The notes beneath the pieces were generated by a model, which was given only the letters and a program-made list of their open reading frames with translations, did no database searches and was not told the DNA's origin. Of a DNA stretch of 64,000 nucleotides, positions 43,223 to 53,386 are shown one piece after another. The translations under genes were made by a program, and so were the position numbers. How positions within the stretch are numbered: position 1 is the first letter of the stretch; each line of letters starts with the position of its first letter. The DNA is from Polynucleobacter sp. UB-Piko-W3 (GTDB taxonomy: Bacteria > Pseudomonadota > Gammaproteobacteria > Burkholderiales > Burkholderiaceae), in contig NZ_JACVPY010000002.1 of assembly GCF_018881635.1 (NCBI RefSeq), forward strand, positions 829,545-893,544, given 5' to 3'.

Positions 43223-45531
43223 TAGACAGCTCTCTCCACAGGTATGCTCGGGTTAATTTTCTCAGGACTATTAACAAAGCTTGGTTTTTCAAAATTGCTT
43301 AAGCCACTCAAGTTCAATATCTCTTCAACATTGAGGATGCTAACAACCGTTTCATTAACAATTGAACTTCCAACAATCCCTCGCTGAGGCGGTGAAATCA
43401 TAATAATTTCAGATGGAACCGAAACTATGTCATGAATTTGCTTAACTACAAACCCTATTGGTTGTCCCTCATGGTAATGAACAACAACGGAGATTGACTC
43501 ATCTCCATATAAACCCTTTTGAGAGGCTCCCTCTACATAATGAGATAACCAAATCAATTTCATGATTTGATCTCCATACAGAATAACCTCTTGATTGCCG
43601 CGATGCTCTATTCGCGATGCAGGAAATGTCTCAAGTCTATCAACATAATCTAATGGAATAGCAATACGCTCAAGATCTAATAAATCAAACAACAGCATGG
43701 TTTGACCGCTATCCACTCCTTCAACATCAACCGAAACATTCTCTTCAAACTGCTTATCAAGAAGTTTAGATACAAGTCCTGACCGAATTGCAAGTCCACC
43801 AATATCCAAAATCATCGCTACCCTACCGTCACCTAATATTGTTGCTCCACTATAAGTAGGGGTTCCTTTAAGTAATGGTCCAAGAGGCTTAACGACAACC
43901 TCTTGCATAAATAGAACCTCGTCAACTACAAGTCCAAAGCTAATTCCAGCGGCTTGAACAACAACGATATTTAGAATTGCATCTTGACCTGGTAAGGAAT
44001 CGCTCAATCGCAATTCACGGTTTAAAAAAAGCAAGGGGATAAGTTGGTTTCGTAAACGAAAAACTGGTACACCATAGAAGTCTTCCAGACCTGTAACGCC
44101 CTCTTTAGGTTCGTGCCGAACCATTTCAAATAAATTATTTTGTGGAATAGCAAATCGCTGACCCATGCACCGAACAAAAACTGCCGGCATGATAGCTAGG
44201 GTTAGGGGTATTCGCAACCGTAACTTGGTGCCCTTAGGGGAGCTTGAGATATCAACTGAGCCACCAATTTTTTGAACGTTAGTCCTAACAACGTCCATTC
44301 CAACACCGCGACCTGATAGGTTTGTAATTTTTTCTTTGGTTGAAAATCCTGGCAAGTAAATAAAATCGATAATTTCCCGATCGGATAATTTAGAAAGCTT
44401 TTCTTGTGACACTAGTCCTTTTTCAAGAGCTTTTTTTCCAACCAAGCTAATATCAATTCCAGCACCATCATCAGTAATTTCAATTACTACCATGCCGTTT
44501 TCATGCATGGACTTCAGAGTCACAGTGCCAAGCTCTCGCTTACCACTAGCCAAACGAACTGAAGGCAACTCAATGCCATGATCAACACTATTACGAATGA
44601 TGTGAACCAGAGGATCACGGATTCCTTCTAACAAAGTTCTATCTAATTCGGTCTCTGCACCAATTTGAACTAACTCTACTTTTTTACCGCACTCTTGGGA
44701 TATATCACGTACCAATCTTGGAAACTTAGCCCATACCTGACTTATTGGCTGCATTCGGGTCTTCATCATGCGCTCTTGAAGTTCCAAGGTAACCATATCA
44801 ATGGTTCGCACGGTGCTTGTAAAGTTAGCATCACCACCACTATTCATTGCAAAGGATAAAAGACGATTTCTAGCCAATACCATCTCACTGACTAAGTTCA
44901 TTAATTTATCAAGGAGCTCAACGCTAACCTTTACGGGAGCAACAATTTCTCCAGACTTAACATTATCACTTGTGGAAACATCGGTAGTATTTGAATCGAG
45001 CTCAAGAGCCGGTAATTCTGGAGTAAATACTTCGACTTCTTGGGGCTTAACTTTCTCTTGAGGTGCCGCTTCTTGAATAACGGCTTGAAGAGGCGGAGTA
45101 TTTGTTGAGCTATCATTTGCATCAGACTTGGAATGAAGGGGGGGGGCTCCTTCGGTCAACGACTTCAAATTTGCGATCAAATTAGAATCATCGCCAACAG
45201 ATTCAATGCGAGACTTCTCTATACCAGCAACAATTTCTCTCAATCGATCGGAGGTCTCTAATAATGCATCCGTCATATCTGCATTCAAGATGAGAGCGCC
45301 ATCACGGATTTTACTTAGCAAAGATTCGCCCGCATGCGCAACCTTTTCAAGCCGATGAAAAGCAAAAAAGCCGCTACTTCCCTTTAGGGTATGCATTGCC
45401 CTAAAAATATTCCCAACTAACTTTTTATCGTCCGGGGTTTGCTCCAGCTGAACAAAATCCAAATCAAGCTGATCGAAAATTTCTTGAGCCTCAATCAGAA
45501 ACTCGGTCAAAATTTGGTCGTTGTTATCCAT
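43222..45531 (-). CDS. cheA: Histidine kinase CheA with two CheW-like domains
   Basis: 769 residues. Hpt about 1-110 with phospho-His47 (FRAMHTLKGSSGF); dimerisation helices about 200-260; ATPase about 265-440 (DPLVHIIRNSVDHGIE, ITDDGAGID, GRGVGMDVV); CheW-like domain about 445-580; then a second CheW-like domain about 600-745, an unusual addition. There is no obvious P2 CheY-binding domain and no fused receiver. It starts 56 bases after the receptor gene. Confidence 0.93.
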   Translation of the reverse strand: MDNNDQILTEFLIEAQEIFDQLDLDFVQLEQTPDDKKLVGNIFRAMHTLKGSSGFFAFHRLEKVAHAGESLLSKIRDGALILNADMTDALLETSDRLREIVAGIEKSRIESVGDDSNLIANLKSLTEGAPPLHSKSDANDSSTNTPPLQAVIQEAAPQEKVKPQEVEVFTPELPALELDSNTTDVSTSDNVKSGEIVAPVKVSVELLDKLMNLVSEMVLARNRLLSFAMNSGGDANFTSTVRTIDMVTLELQERMMKTRMQPISQVWAKFPRLVRDISQECGKKVELVQIGAETELDRTLLEGIRDPLVHIIRNSVDHGIELPSVRLASGKRELGTVTLKSMHENGMVVIEITDDGAGIDISLVGKKALEKGLVSQEKLSKLSDREIIDFIYLPGFSTKEKITNLSGRGVGMDVVRTNVQKIGGSVDISSSPKGTKLRLRIPLTLAIMPAVFVRCMGQRFAIPQNNLFEMVRHEPKEGVTGLEDFYGVPVFRLRNQLIPLLFLNRELRLSDSLPGQDAILNIVVVQAAGISFGLVVDEVLFMQEVVVKPLGPLLKGTPTYSGATILGDGRVAMILDIGGLAIRSGLVSKLLDKQFEENVSVDVEGVDSGQTMLLFDLLDLERIAIPLDYVDRLETFPASRIEHRGNQEVILYGDQIMKLIWLSHYVEGASQKGLYGDESISVVVHYHEGQPIGFVVKQIHDIVSVPSEIIMISPPQRGIVGSSIVNETVVSILNVEEILNLSGLSNFEKPSFVNSPEKINPSIPVERAV

Positions 45532-45587
45532 AAATTAAAGGCTATGATCTGATGGCAATCCAGTCATGACTGAATCTTGTCCTTACA

Positions 45588-47201
45588 CTAGACTTTGAAC
45601 GCATTCACTAAAGCTTGTAATTCTGAAGCCATTCTTGATAAATCTAATGCAGCCTGTTTAGAATTTGCAGCGCCCTCCGTTGTACTTCTAGAAACAGAAG
45701 ATACAGAGCTAACATTTTTTGCAATTTCATTACTTCCCATGGCGGCCTCAGACACATTCCTACCAATTTCATTAGCAGTAGCAGCTTGCTCCTCAACGGC
45801 ACTAGCAATAATTCCAGATATATCGTTGATTTTATTAATCGTATCGGCAATCGATGCAATTGAGGTAATAGCCCCCTGAACATCACTTTGAATAGCGCCA
45901 ATCTTGCCGCCAATTTCTTCAGTAGCACGAGATGTTTGGCGCGCAAGTTCTTTCACTTCATTAGCCACAACTGCAAATCCTTTTCCTGCTTCACCTGCAC
46001 GCGCAGACTCAATAGTGGCATTTAATGCTAATAAGTTAGTTTGTTCTGCAATGGACGAGATAACCTTAAGTACAGTACCAATTTCTTGGCTGCTTACGCC
46101 TAATTTGGCCATCGTTTCGTTAGTAGTTTTTGCCTCTACAACAGCTTGTGTGGCAACTGCTGATGCTTCAATCGCATTTGATGAGATTTCACGGATGCTA
46201 ACACTTAACTCCTCCACACCTGTTGCGACAGTTTGCATATTGCTACTAACTTGAGTAGCCGCAGAAGCAGCTGTTCCTGCTTGTGCATTTGTTTCTTCGG
46301 CATTAGAACTCATTTGAACACTGACAGCCGACAACTCTTCTGAAGCAGCAGAAAGACTCGTTGCATTTTGAGAAATCGACTTAAACGCTTCACGTAAATT
46401 GTGCTGCATCATCTCTAATGCCTTAGCCATGCGGCCGATTTCATTGCTGTAATCAGTATCACTTATCGTGGTGTTGAGCCTTTTATCAGCTAATGCTGCC
46501 AAAGAACTATTAAGCCTATCGATTGGACTATTAATTGATTTACTGACAAATAAAATAGCAAAAATAGAAATCATCACTGAAACCAACAGCAAAATTCCGA
46601 CCGTCCATTTTATGGTGTTGACATCAGAGATTTCCTGATCCATAGACTTTCTTGCGGTATCTTTTTTCTGCTTCGTTATTTCTTTTACTTCATTTTTAAT
46701 TTTCGTTGCAGGGTCTCTAAAAGCTTTGTCAGAAGTTAGACGGTAGGCTTGATTAAACCCATCTCTTCCTGCAGCGAGAGTAATAGCCGTATCTACTTCC
46801 TTGAAAAAAGCTTCTACTTCTGGGCGTAGGTTGTGAACTCGCGCTCTCACTTCTGGGTTACGAATAGTGCCCTCTACCTCGCGTATATATTCAAGGATCT
46901 CTTCTTTAGCTTTACCAAGTGCTGGAAGATTTCGTTTTAACGTTTCCTGATCTTTTTGATCATACGCCATGATCACACGATTAAGATTTCGCTCTACAAT
47001 CTGCAAGTCCTTATCAATTTGGCTCAAATAGTAAACGCCAAATAGATCTTTTTGATATAAGTCTTCTGCACCTTTCAATAATGTGCCAAAGGAAATCAGG
47101 GATGTAACAGAGATAACTAACATGCAAGCAATAACAGAAACAAAGCCAATAATGAGCTTTGTTCGAATTTCAAGCTTTTCAAATGATTTCGCCAATGACA
47201 C
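45588..47201 (-). CDS. Methyl-accepting chemotaxis protein
   Basis: 537 residues. TM1 about 15-36, four-helix-bundle periplasmic sensor about 40-195, TM2 about 199-221, HAMP about 222-275, signalling hairpin with the tip [25 protein letters not shown] split across about residues 390-420. No C-terminal NWETF-type tether. GTG start with AAGGAGAG upstream. First gene of the operon; ligand unknown. Confidence 0.93.
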   Translation of the reverse strand: MSLAKSFEKLEIRTKLIIGFVSVIACMLVISVTSLISFGTLLKGAEDLYQKDLFGVYYLSQIDKDLQIVERNLNRVIMAYDQKDQETLKRNLPALGKAKEEILEYIREVEGTIRNPEVRARVHNLRPEVEAFFKEVDTAITLAAGRDGFNQAYRLTSDKAFRDPATKIKNEVKEITKQKKDTARKSMDQEISDVNTIKWTVGILLLVSVMISIFAILFVSKSINSPIDRLNSSLAALADKRLNTTISDTDYSNEIGRMAKALEMMQHNLREAFKSISQNATSLSAASEELSAVSVQMSSNAEETNAQAGTAASAATQVSSNMQTVATGVEELSVSIREISSNAIEASAVATQAVVEAKTTNETMAKLGVSSQEIGTVLKVISSIAEQTNLLALNATIESARAGEAGKGFAVVANEVKELARQTSRATEEIGGKIGAIQSDVQGAITSIASIADTINKINDISGIIASAVEEQAATANEIGRNVSEAAMGSNEIAKNVSSVSSVSRSTTEGAANSKQAALDLSRMASELQALVNAFKV

Positions 47202-47283
47202 GTTACTCTCCTTGTATATTAATTTTTATAGTGAAACTTTTTTACGCTACCATATTAATGAGTAGCATTTATTAATTGCCATC

Positions 47284-47311
47284 ATAAACATAGTTCAGAT
47301 GCTATGTTTAT
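47284..47311. promoter_or_regulatory. 10-base perfect inverted repeat over phosphodiesterase start region
   Basis: ATAAACATAG and CTATGTTTAT are exact complements with an eight-base loop, ending three bases before the phosphodiesterase ATG. It may be an operator between the divergent mcp and phosphodiesterase genes or an RNA hairpin that covers the ribosome site. Confidence 0.65.
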
Positions 47312-47314
47312 AAG

Positions 47315-48187
47315 ATGCACTTTTTTGGTGATCCTTTGAAAATAGATCGTTCTGCTAATAAGCCAACTTTAGGGTTTTCCCTGCCGGAGATTGAAAGTTT
47401 CTTCTGTCGGTCACCCGGTATTGATACTGATTTTTTTACATTCATTACCGATTTACTTAATAGGCCTCCTTGGAACGAACTAATTGACCCATCGGCTTTC
47501 TATCGAACAATTTGCCTTGAGCTTGCTCAAGAGGTACAAAACCATAATAAGAGTATGGGATTATCTGAGCCCGCCTATCACAATCGAAGTCACTTCCAAG
47601 ATGTGTGTATGTCACTTACTTTATTACTTAGTCAAAACGTAAGCAGCCAAAATATCTCAAGTGATTGGTATTTTCAATCAGATGATCTCTGGACGCTTCT
47701 ATTGTGTGCAATTGGGCATGACTTTGGGCATGATGGGTCAATTAATAAATCGCCACAGGAACTAGAAAAGCGTAGTCTTGAAAAAATTAACGAGGTATTG
47801 AAGGCATGCAACCTGTCTTCTAGAAAGCTTCAAGACGTTATGAGAAGAATGGAGCCAATTATTTTGGCAACTGATCCAGCATTTTTTAATACTTTGGCAA
47901 ATAAATTTTCTTCCAATCTTTTAAAATTTAACAAAACTGATTGTATGTGCATGCTTATGGTTGAGTCAGATCTGTTAGCAAGCGCTCTTCCAAATTACGG
48001 ATACACATTAAGTGGATTGCTCGCCAAAGAGTGGAAAAAGAGTAACCCAAAAGCTGCTGATCTTGTTGCAAGCAATGATGGTAGGACTGGCTTTTTGAAC
48101 TATATCCGTTTCATTAGTCCGCATTCAAATATGTTGGGAATGGAAGAGATTCGAAGAGAATCAATAAAACAACTTCAGAAAAAATAA
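47315..48187 (+). CDS. Class I (PDEase_I) cyclic nucleotide phosphodiesterase
   Basis: 290 residues. The class I signature is complete: general-acid His89 in AYHNRSHFQDV, metal ligands His93, His135 and Asp136 (AIGHDFGHDGSIN), then ILATD (D187) and Asp219 in VESDLLASALP. This fold is the main animal and fungal cAMP/cGMP phosphodiesterase and is uncommon in bacteria. No regulatory domain precedes it. It is divergent from the chemoreceptor and coupled to the cNMP-binding gene (TAATG). Hydrolysis of cAMP is inferred from context. Confidence 0.87.
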   Translation: MHFFGDPLKIDRSANKPTLGFSLPEIESFFCRSPGIDTDFFTFITDLLNRPPWNELIDPSAFYRTICLELAQEVQNHNKSMGLSEPAYHNRSHFQDVCMSLTLLLSQNVSSQNISSDWYFQSDDLWTLLLCAIGHDFGHDGSINKSPQELEKRSLEKINEVLKACNLSSRKLQDVMRRMEPIILATDPAFFNTLANKFSSNLLKFNKTDCMCMLMVESDLLASALPNYGYTLSGLLAKEWKKSNPKAADLVASNDGRTGFLNYIRFISPHSNMLGMEEIRRESIKQLQKK

Positions 48188-48744
48188 TGCCTGAAATTCA
48201 AAAAGAAGCTTCGATTGCTACTATCCCCTTTTTTAAAAGCCTGCCCGCATCAGATTTATTTGCAATCTTAGGTATCACTACAACGAAAAAAGTAGAAGCC
48301 GGTGAAAATTTATTTAGTCAAGATGATCCATCTGACGGTCTCTATGTTCTTTTATCTGGCAAGTTAGAGGTTTACATCTTTAGCGGGTTTTCTGGAGGCG
48401 CTCCTAAGGTTCTTGCTCAATTAAATCCCGGCCAATGCGTTGGTGAAATGGGCCTACTGGATGGACAAAACCGCTCAGCTTCGGTAAAGGTTCTCGAAGG
48501 CGGAGAGGTTATGTTTGTTCCGACAGTGGGGTTTGCAGTACTTTTACAAAGTCACCCACACATCGCTAAAGAAGTGGTCAACTCTTTATGCGACATGATC
48601 AATAATCAACCAAAGCTAATAATTCGATCTGAAAAAGCAGTCCTTATAAAAAATAAGCAATTGGCTCCAGCATTATCAAATATGAAAGCACTCTGCGCTA
48701 TATTGCGTGAACACAATAAAAACGTTGCAATAGCAAGTAGATAA
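48187..48744 (+). CDS. Cyclic nucleotide-binding domain protein
   Basis: 185 residues with a Crp-type cyclic-nucleotide-binding domain about 15-130: phosphate-binding cassette CVGEMGLLDGQNRSASV with Glu87 and Arg96-Ser97. The C-terminal 55 residues lack a Crp helix-turn-helix, so it probably acts by protein contact or as a buffer and not as a DNA-binding regulator. Shares the phosphodiesterase transcript. Confidence 0.85.
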   Translation: MPEIQKEASIATIPFFKSLPASDLFAILGITTTKKVEAGENLFSQDDPSDGLYVLLSGKLEVYIFSGFSGGAPKVLAQLNPGQCVGEMGLLDGQNRSASVKVLEGGEVMFVPTVGFAVLLQSHPHIAKEVVNSLCDMINNQPKLIIRSEKAVLIKNKQLAPALSNMKALCAILREHNKNVAIASR

Positions 48745-49096
48745 TCCGAAGTTTTTAGATCAATCCAACTCAGCTTTTAAAGCATGATGGTCACTAGGTC
48801 ATGGTTTACCTTTGGTGATGGCATCTCTAAATTCATTCTCGAGGGCTTTGGGATCAATGCGCAACTGCTCAGTAAAAGAAAAACCCAGTTAGCTAAAAGC
48901 GTTATTTCCAGAAACAGGATAAACGGCGATCTATTCCAGCTGCGTAGTCGTGATAGATCCACTGATTGCAAACAAGCTGATCAATTGTCAGAAAAACTGT
49001 GAGGATTAAAATTAAAGCTGCAAATAGCCACTTAATTGAAGCATTCATTTGGGTGCACCCACTTGGTTATGGTGACTCTATTTTTATGTATGCATT
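48745..49096. other. Gene-poor gap with possible coding remnants
   Basis: No convincing long gene. On the minus strand a fragment ending at 48799 would encode LGFSFTEQLRIDPKALENEF and a few more residues then stop, preceded by an in-frame stop at about 48888. It reads like the tail of a decayed gene. A separate 48-codon frame (48902-49048) is listed on its own. Confidence 0.4.
48902..49048 (-). CDS. Possible small membrane protein
   Basis: 48 codons from ATG 49048: MNASIKWLFAALILILTVF is a good membrane segment, followed by a polar tail with two Cys. No clear ribosome site. It lies downstream of tRNA-Ser on the same strand. It may be real or a chance frame. Confidence 0.35.
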   Translation of the reverse strand: MNASIKWLFAALILILTVFLTIDQLVCNQWIYHDYAAGIDRRLSCFWK

Positions 49097-49186
49097 TGGC
49101 GGAAGAGGTGAGATTCGAACTCACGGAGGACTTTCATCCTCGCCAGTTTTCAAGACTGGTGCATTCAACCGCTCTGCCACTCTTCC
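49097..49186 (-). tRNA. tRNA-Ser (anticodon TGA)
   Basis: 90 bases with encoded CCA. The acceptor GGAAGAG pairs with CTCTTCC, discriminator G. The anticodon stem CCAGT/ACTGG encloses CTTGAAA, so the anticodon is TGA. A long variable arm (GCGAGGATGAAAGTCCTCC) identifies serine. Confidence 0.94.
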
Positions 49187-49220
49187 ATTTGTGTGAATCT
49201 TCCTGAGTTTAAGCCACAGA

Positions 49221-50354
49221 TTATAAAGAACTTTTGATTTCTCTCTCTAAATACCTAGCAATCGCAATACTGGAGGTTAATCCTGGGGACTCAAAGCCAT
49301 ATAAGTTGTAGAGTCCTTGCAGGCCATGATCTTGCGGGGTATTGAAACAGAAGTCTCCTGCGGGGCTATTCGGTGGCACTATTTTGGCCCTTACGCCTGA
49401 ATAATCTGGCTGCAAGGAATGATCTTTGAGCTCTGGCCAATAGCGTCGCACAGCCTCATAGAAGCTCTCGCCTCTTTTAGGATCTACGGTGTAATTAATT
49501 TGCTCTTCATTCTCAATATCAAGCCATTCCACATCAGGGCCAAACTTCGCTTGCCCACCCATATCTAAGGTGAGATGGACACCAAGACCACCCGGCTCTG
49601 GAATGGGATAAATCAAATGGGTAAATGGTGATTTACCAGAAAGTGAAAAGTAGTTCCCTTTTGCAAAGTAGGCTTTTGGTATCTGGTCTTTATTGAGGCC
49701 TTCAATCTTTTGGGCAATTGCGGGGGCACTCATCCCAGCACAATTAATCAGCAATTTCGTTTGCAATTGCATACCATCGGGACCGCCGATGCTTAATTCA
49801 AAACCACCCTCTGCGCTATGCCCAATAGGCTTAGCACTAATGAGAGGTGAATGGTAAGCAATCATGCCACCGGCATCTTCAAAGCCGCCCAAAAGTGAAA
49901 GCATATAAGCATGGCTATCGACAATACCTGTGCTTGCAGAAAGGATTGCTGCTGAACATTTTAATTTTGGTTCGAGTTGCCTTGCCTCTTCACCTGAAAT
50001 CATCTTAATGTCAGGTACTCCATTGTTTTGGGCCTTGTAAAGAATCGCTTGCAAGTCATCAATCTGTGAGTCCTCTGCAACGATGAGCTTGCCATAAGGC
50101 CGAGTTCCTACTAGATGAGTACGACAATATTCATATAGGAGTCGATTGCCTTCAACGCAAAGCTTTGCTTTGAGTGAGTCTTTTGGATAGTAGATGCCGG
50201 CATGAATCACTTCGCTATTACGAGCACTGCTAATGGTGCCAAAAGAGCCTTCTCTCTCAAGCAGAATGGTTTCACGGCCTTGGAGAGCCATTTCTCGAGC
50301 GACAGCCAGGCCAACCACCCCAGCGCCGATTACGACACAGTCAACTTGCTCCAT
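49221..50354 (-). CDS. FAD-dependent L-2-hydroxyglutarate oxidase-like protein
   Basis: 377 residues of the DAO/LhgO family: FAD-binding VVIGAGVVGLAVAREMALQG, GIYYPKDSLKAKLCVEGN typical of LhgO, and the C-terminal YGFESPGLTSSIAIARYL. It should oxidise L-2-hydroxyglutarate or a similar 2-hydroxy acid and feed electrons to quinone. Divergent from pgi. Confidence 0.88.
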   Translation of the reverse strand: MEQVDCVVIGAGVVGLAVAREMALQGRETILLEREGSFGTISSARNSEVIHAGIYYPKDSLKAKLCVEGNRLLYEYCRTHLVGTRPYGKLIVAEDSQIDDLQAILYKAQNNGVPDIKMISGEEARQLEPKLKCSAAILSASTGIVDSHAYMLSLLGGFEDAGGMIAYHSPLISAKPIGHSAEGGFELSIGGPDGMQLQTKLLINCAGMSAPAIAQKIEGLNKDQIPKAYFAKGNYFSLSGKSPFTHLIYPIPEPGGLGVHLTLDMGGQAKFGPDVEWLDIENEEQINYTVDPKRGESFYEAVRRYWPELKDHSLQPDYSGVRAKIVPPNSPAGDFCFNTPQDHGLQGLYNLYGFESPGLTSSIAIARYLEREIKSSL

Positions 50355-50454
50355 CTATTTGCCCATCTTTGCATTCATAACTAGGAATATACCGAATTCC
50401 TAGCAATTTCAGTGTTTTAGGGGATTTAGTAGCCCTTCTTGATAAAATCTAGCA

Positions 50455-51954
50455 ATGTCTTCTAGACCCATGCAAAACCCAGAAAATACCGCTGCTAGCA
50501 CCCATATAGCTGTCGATCTGGTGCTCGATACCGCCTACCAAAATATCAGCGCCCCTCAATGGGAAAAGTTATTCACGTTGGCCCGTAAATCCAAGCTAGA
50601 AGAATTTATTGCCGATATGTTTGCCGGTAAACATGTCAATCTGAGCGAAGATCGCCCTGCCTTACATTCTGCGCTACGCAATCTTTCTAAATTACCAGTG
50701 ATGCTAGATGGCAAAGATGTGATGCCAGCTGTCACGGATGTATGGCGACGTATTGAAGCTCTGTGCAATAAATGGGTAGGCGTTACCGATGTCATTCACA
50801 TTGGCATTGGTGGATCAGACTTTGGTCCTCGCTTGGCCATTGAAGCCCTAGCCCATGTTCCTGGCATTGAGAGTCGTGGCATGCGCATGCACTTCTTGGC
50901 CAATATTGATACGGCCGAGCTGGCACGCATTCTCGATCGCGCTCAGCCCAATAGCACTCGCGTCATCATTGTTTCAAAGTCATTTACTACCCTAGAGACA
51001 ACGATGAATGCCAAGGCGGTAGTTAATTGGCTTAAAGATAAAGACTGCACCAAAGGGCAAATTGCGAATTCTTTATATGCTGTTACTGCCAATGTTTCTG
51101 CAGCCAGAGAGTTTGGTATCGAGCAAGATAATATCTTCCCATTTTGGGATTGGGTGGGTGGCCGCTACTCAGTATGGTCTGCCGTGGGTCTACCGATTGC
51201 CTTGCAATACGGTTTTAAGAATTTTGAAAAATTCTTAGCTGGTGCTCATGCGATGGATTTGCATTTTAAGAATGCGCCCTTAGAGCAAAATCTGCCAGTC
51301 ATCATGTCTCTGGCTTTATTACATCAACAAGAGACGCTAGGTATTAAGGCCTATGCAGCTATTCCGTATGCCGATGCCCTAGATTGGTTTCCAAAGTGGT
51401 TGCAACAACTCGATATGGAAAGTAACGGCAAATCGATTGACCGTGATGGCAAGCCAGTGAAACACTCTTCACCCGTAGTCTTTGGTAGCGCTGGTAGCAA
51501 TGCACAGCACTCTTACTTCCAGCTCCTTCATCAAGGCAGTGATGTTGTTCCCATTGACTTCATTGCCGTACGCAAGCCCATGAGTGATCGGCCCGAGGCT
51601 GTTGCACATCACCGCATTCTGTTATCGAACTGTTTAGCTCAAGCCCAAGCCTTAGCACACGGCAAAAAGGCTGAGAATCCAAATGATGTTTATCCAGGTA
51701 ATCGCCCAAGCAACCTCATCCTTTTGCCAGAGCTCAATGCTTTTTATCTAGGAGCTCTCTTGGCTCTTTATGAAAACCGTGCTGCTAGTCTAGGTGCACT
51801 TTGGAATATCAATAGCTTTGATCAACCTGGAGTGGAATATGGCAAAGTGCTTGCGAAGCCGATTGAGAAAGCACTTCTAGGCGACTCACATGTAGAAGCC
51901 AATGACAATATTGATGCTGTTACCGCAGCGCGTATTAATTTATTAAATAGTTAG
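50455..51954 (+). CDS. pgi: Glucose-6-phosphate isomerase
   Basis: 499 residues. DVIHIGIGGSDFGPRLAIEAL, SKSFTTLET, WVGGRYSVWSAVGLP and GSAGSNAQHSYFQLLHQG are the Pgi signatures. It interconverts glucose-6-P and fructose-6-P. Nine bases before the phosphomutase gene, so an operon. Confidence 0.95.
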   Translation: MSSRPMQNPENTAASTHIAVDLVLDTAYQNISAPQWEKLFTLARKSKLEEFIADMFAGKHVNLSEDRPALHSALRNLSKLPVMLDGKDVMPAVTDVWRRIEALCNKWVGVTDVIHIGIGGSDFGPRLAIEALAHVPGIESRGMRMHFLANIDTAELARILDRAQPNSTRVIIVSKSFTTLETTMNAKAVVNWLKDKDCTKGQIANSLYAVTANVSAAREFGIEQDNIFPFWDWVGGRYSVWSAVGLPIALQYGFKNFEKFLAGAHAMDLHFKNAPLEQNLPVIMSLALLHQQETLGIKAYAAIPYADALDWFPKWLQQLDMESNGKSIDRDGKPVKHSSPVVFGSAGSNAQHSYFQLLHQGSDVVPIDFIAVRKPMSDRPEAVAHHRILLSNCLAQAQALAHGKKAENPNDVYPGNRPSNLILLPELNAFYLGALLALYENRAASLGALWNINSFDQPGVEYGKVLAKPIEKALLGDSHVEANDNIDAVTAARINLLNS

Positions 51955-51962
51955 GATTTACC

Positions 51963-53348
51963 GTGCAGCTATCCCCTTCCATTTTTAAAGCTTATGACAT
52001 TCGCGGCATTATTGATGAAACCTTAGATCCATCCATTGCAAAGCTTATTGGCCAGGCTTTTGGAACTGAGATGCGTGGGCTTGGTGAAACCGAGATTGTG
52101 ATTGGTCGTGATGGGCGCTTATCTGGTCCCTCTTTAATTGAGGCATTAACCGAAGGTTTGCTCTCTACCGGTATCAATGTCATTGACTTGGGCATGGTTG
52201 CCACACCGATGGTGTACTTTGGAGCTAACCAAGTACTTGATGGTAAACAGCCTAAGTCGGGCATCATGATCACCGGTAGTCATAATCCACCAAACTACAA
52301 CGGTTTCAAAATGGTTTTGGGTGGTGCCGCCATTTACGGTGAGCAGATTCAGGCTTTGCGCAAAAGAATTGAAGCAAAGAAGTTTATTTCCGGCCAAGGT
52401 AGCCGCTCTACCTTTGATGTCTTCCCAATGTATTTAGAGCGCATCGTTGGCGATGTGAAGTTGGCTCGTCCTATGAAGATTGCAGTTGATTGTGGCAATG
52501 GTGTGGGTGGCGCATTTGCTGGCAAATTATTTAGAGCTTTGGGCTGTGAAGTCCAAGAACTCTTTTGTGAAGTTGATGGCCACTTCCCCAATCACCATCC
52601 CGATCCTGCACATATTGAGAACTTGCAAGATCTCATCAAGAATCTACAAATTACCGATAACGAATTAGGTCTCGCCTTTGATGGTGATGCTGATCGTCTG
52701 GGCGTTGTGACTAAAGATGGACAAGTGATTTTCCCTGACCGTCAAATGATGCTCTTTGCTAAAGATGTGCTCTCTCGCAATCCTGGTGGCCAGATTATCT
52801 ATGACGTCAAGTGCACCCGCAATCTAGCAACTTATGTGAAAGTGCATGGTGGTGAGCCTTTGATGTGGAAGACCGGTCACTCTTTAGTGAAAGCAAAACT
52901 CAAGGAAACCGGTGCACCACTAGCCGGTGAAATGTCCGGCCATATCTTCTTTAAAGACCGTTGGTTTGGGTTTGATGATGGCCTATACACCGGCGCACGT
53001 CTTTTGGAGATTCTTTCTAAAGAAAAAGACCCCAACAAAACCCTCAATGATTTACCTAACGCCATCTGCACTCCAGAATTACAACTCGCTTGCGCTGAAG
53101 GTGAGCCTTTTACATTGCTTGAGACTATCAAAGCGAATGCCAAGTTTCCTACCTCTGAGTCCATCAATACGATCGATGGCGTCCGCGTGGAATACGCCGA
53201 TGGCTTTGGACTTGCCAGACCATCGAATACCACTCCAGTCGTGGTAATGCGCTTTGAGGCAGACAGTGAAGAGGCAATTGCCCGTATTCAGGCGGAGTTT
53301 AAGGCTGTTTTACTGGCAGCCAAGCCAGATGCGAAGTTGCCGTTTTAA
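51963..53348 (+). CDS. Phosphomannomutase/phosphoglucomutase
   Basis: 461 residues of the AlgC/ManB class: [13 protein letters not shown] start, catalytic Ser in [14 protein letters not shown], metal loop [12 protein letters not shown], sugar loop GEMSGHIFF, and the phosphate loop [20 protein letters not shown] start. It supplies sugar-1-phosphates for surface polysaccharide from the pgi product. Confidence 0.94.
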   Translation: MQLSPSIFKAYDIRGIIDETLDPSIAKLIGQAFGTEMRGLGETEIVIGRDGRLSGPSLIEALTEGLLSTGINVIDLGMVATPMVYFGANQVLDGKQPKSGIMITGSHNPPNYNGFKMVLGGAAIYGEQIQALRKRIEAKKFISGQGSRSTFDVFPMYLERIVGDVKLARPMKIAVDCGNGVGGAFAGKLFRALGCEVQELFCEVDGHFPNHHPDPAHIENLQDLIKNLQITDNELGLAFDGDADRLGVVTKDGQVIFPDRQMMLFAKDVLSRNPGGQIIYDVKCTRNLATYVKVHGGEPLMWKTGHSLVKAKLKETGAPLAGEMSGHIFFKDRWFGFDDGLYTGARLLEILSKEKDPNKTLNDLPNAICTPELQLACAEGEPFTLLETIKANAKFPTSESINTIDGVRVEYADGFGLARPSNTTPVVVMRFEADSEEAIARIQAEFKAVLLAAKPDAKLPF

Positions 53349-53386
53349 CTCTCTACATAAATACGAAGGTTCGATTAAGATTTCGT

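Noticed and set aside
48777..48971. 64-codon minus frame with a hydrophobic middle
   Set aside because: It overlaps the more protein-like remnants in other frames, has no ribosome site, and its composition is mixed.
48784..49002. 72-codon plus-strand frame after the cNMP-binding gene
   Set aside because: No ribosome site and no protein-like pattern; likely chance.
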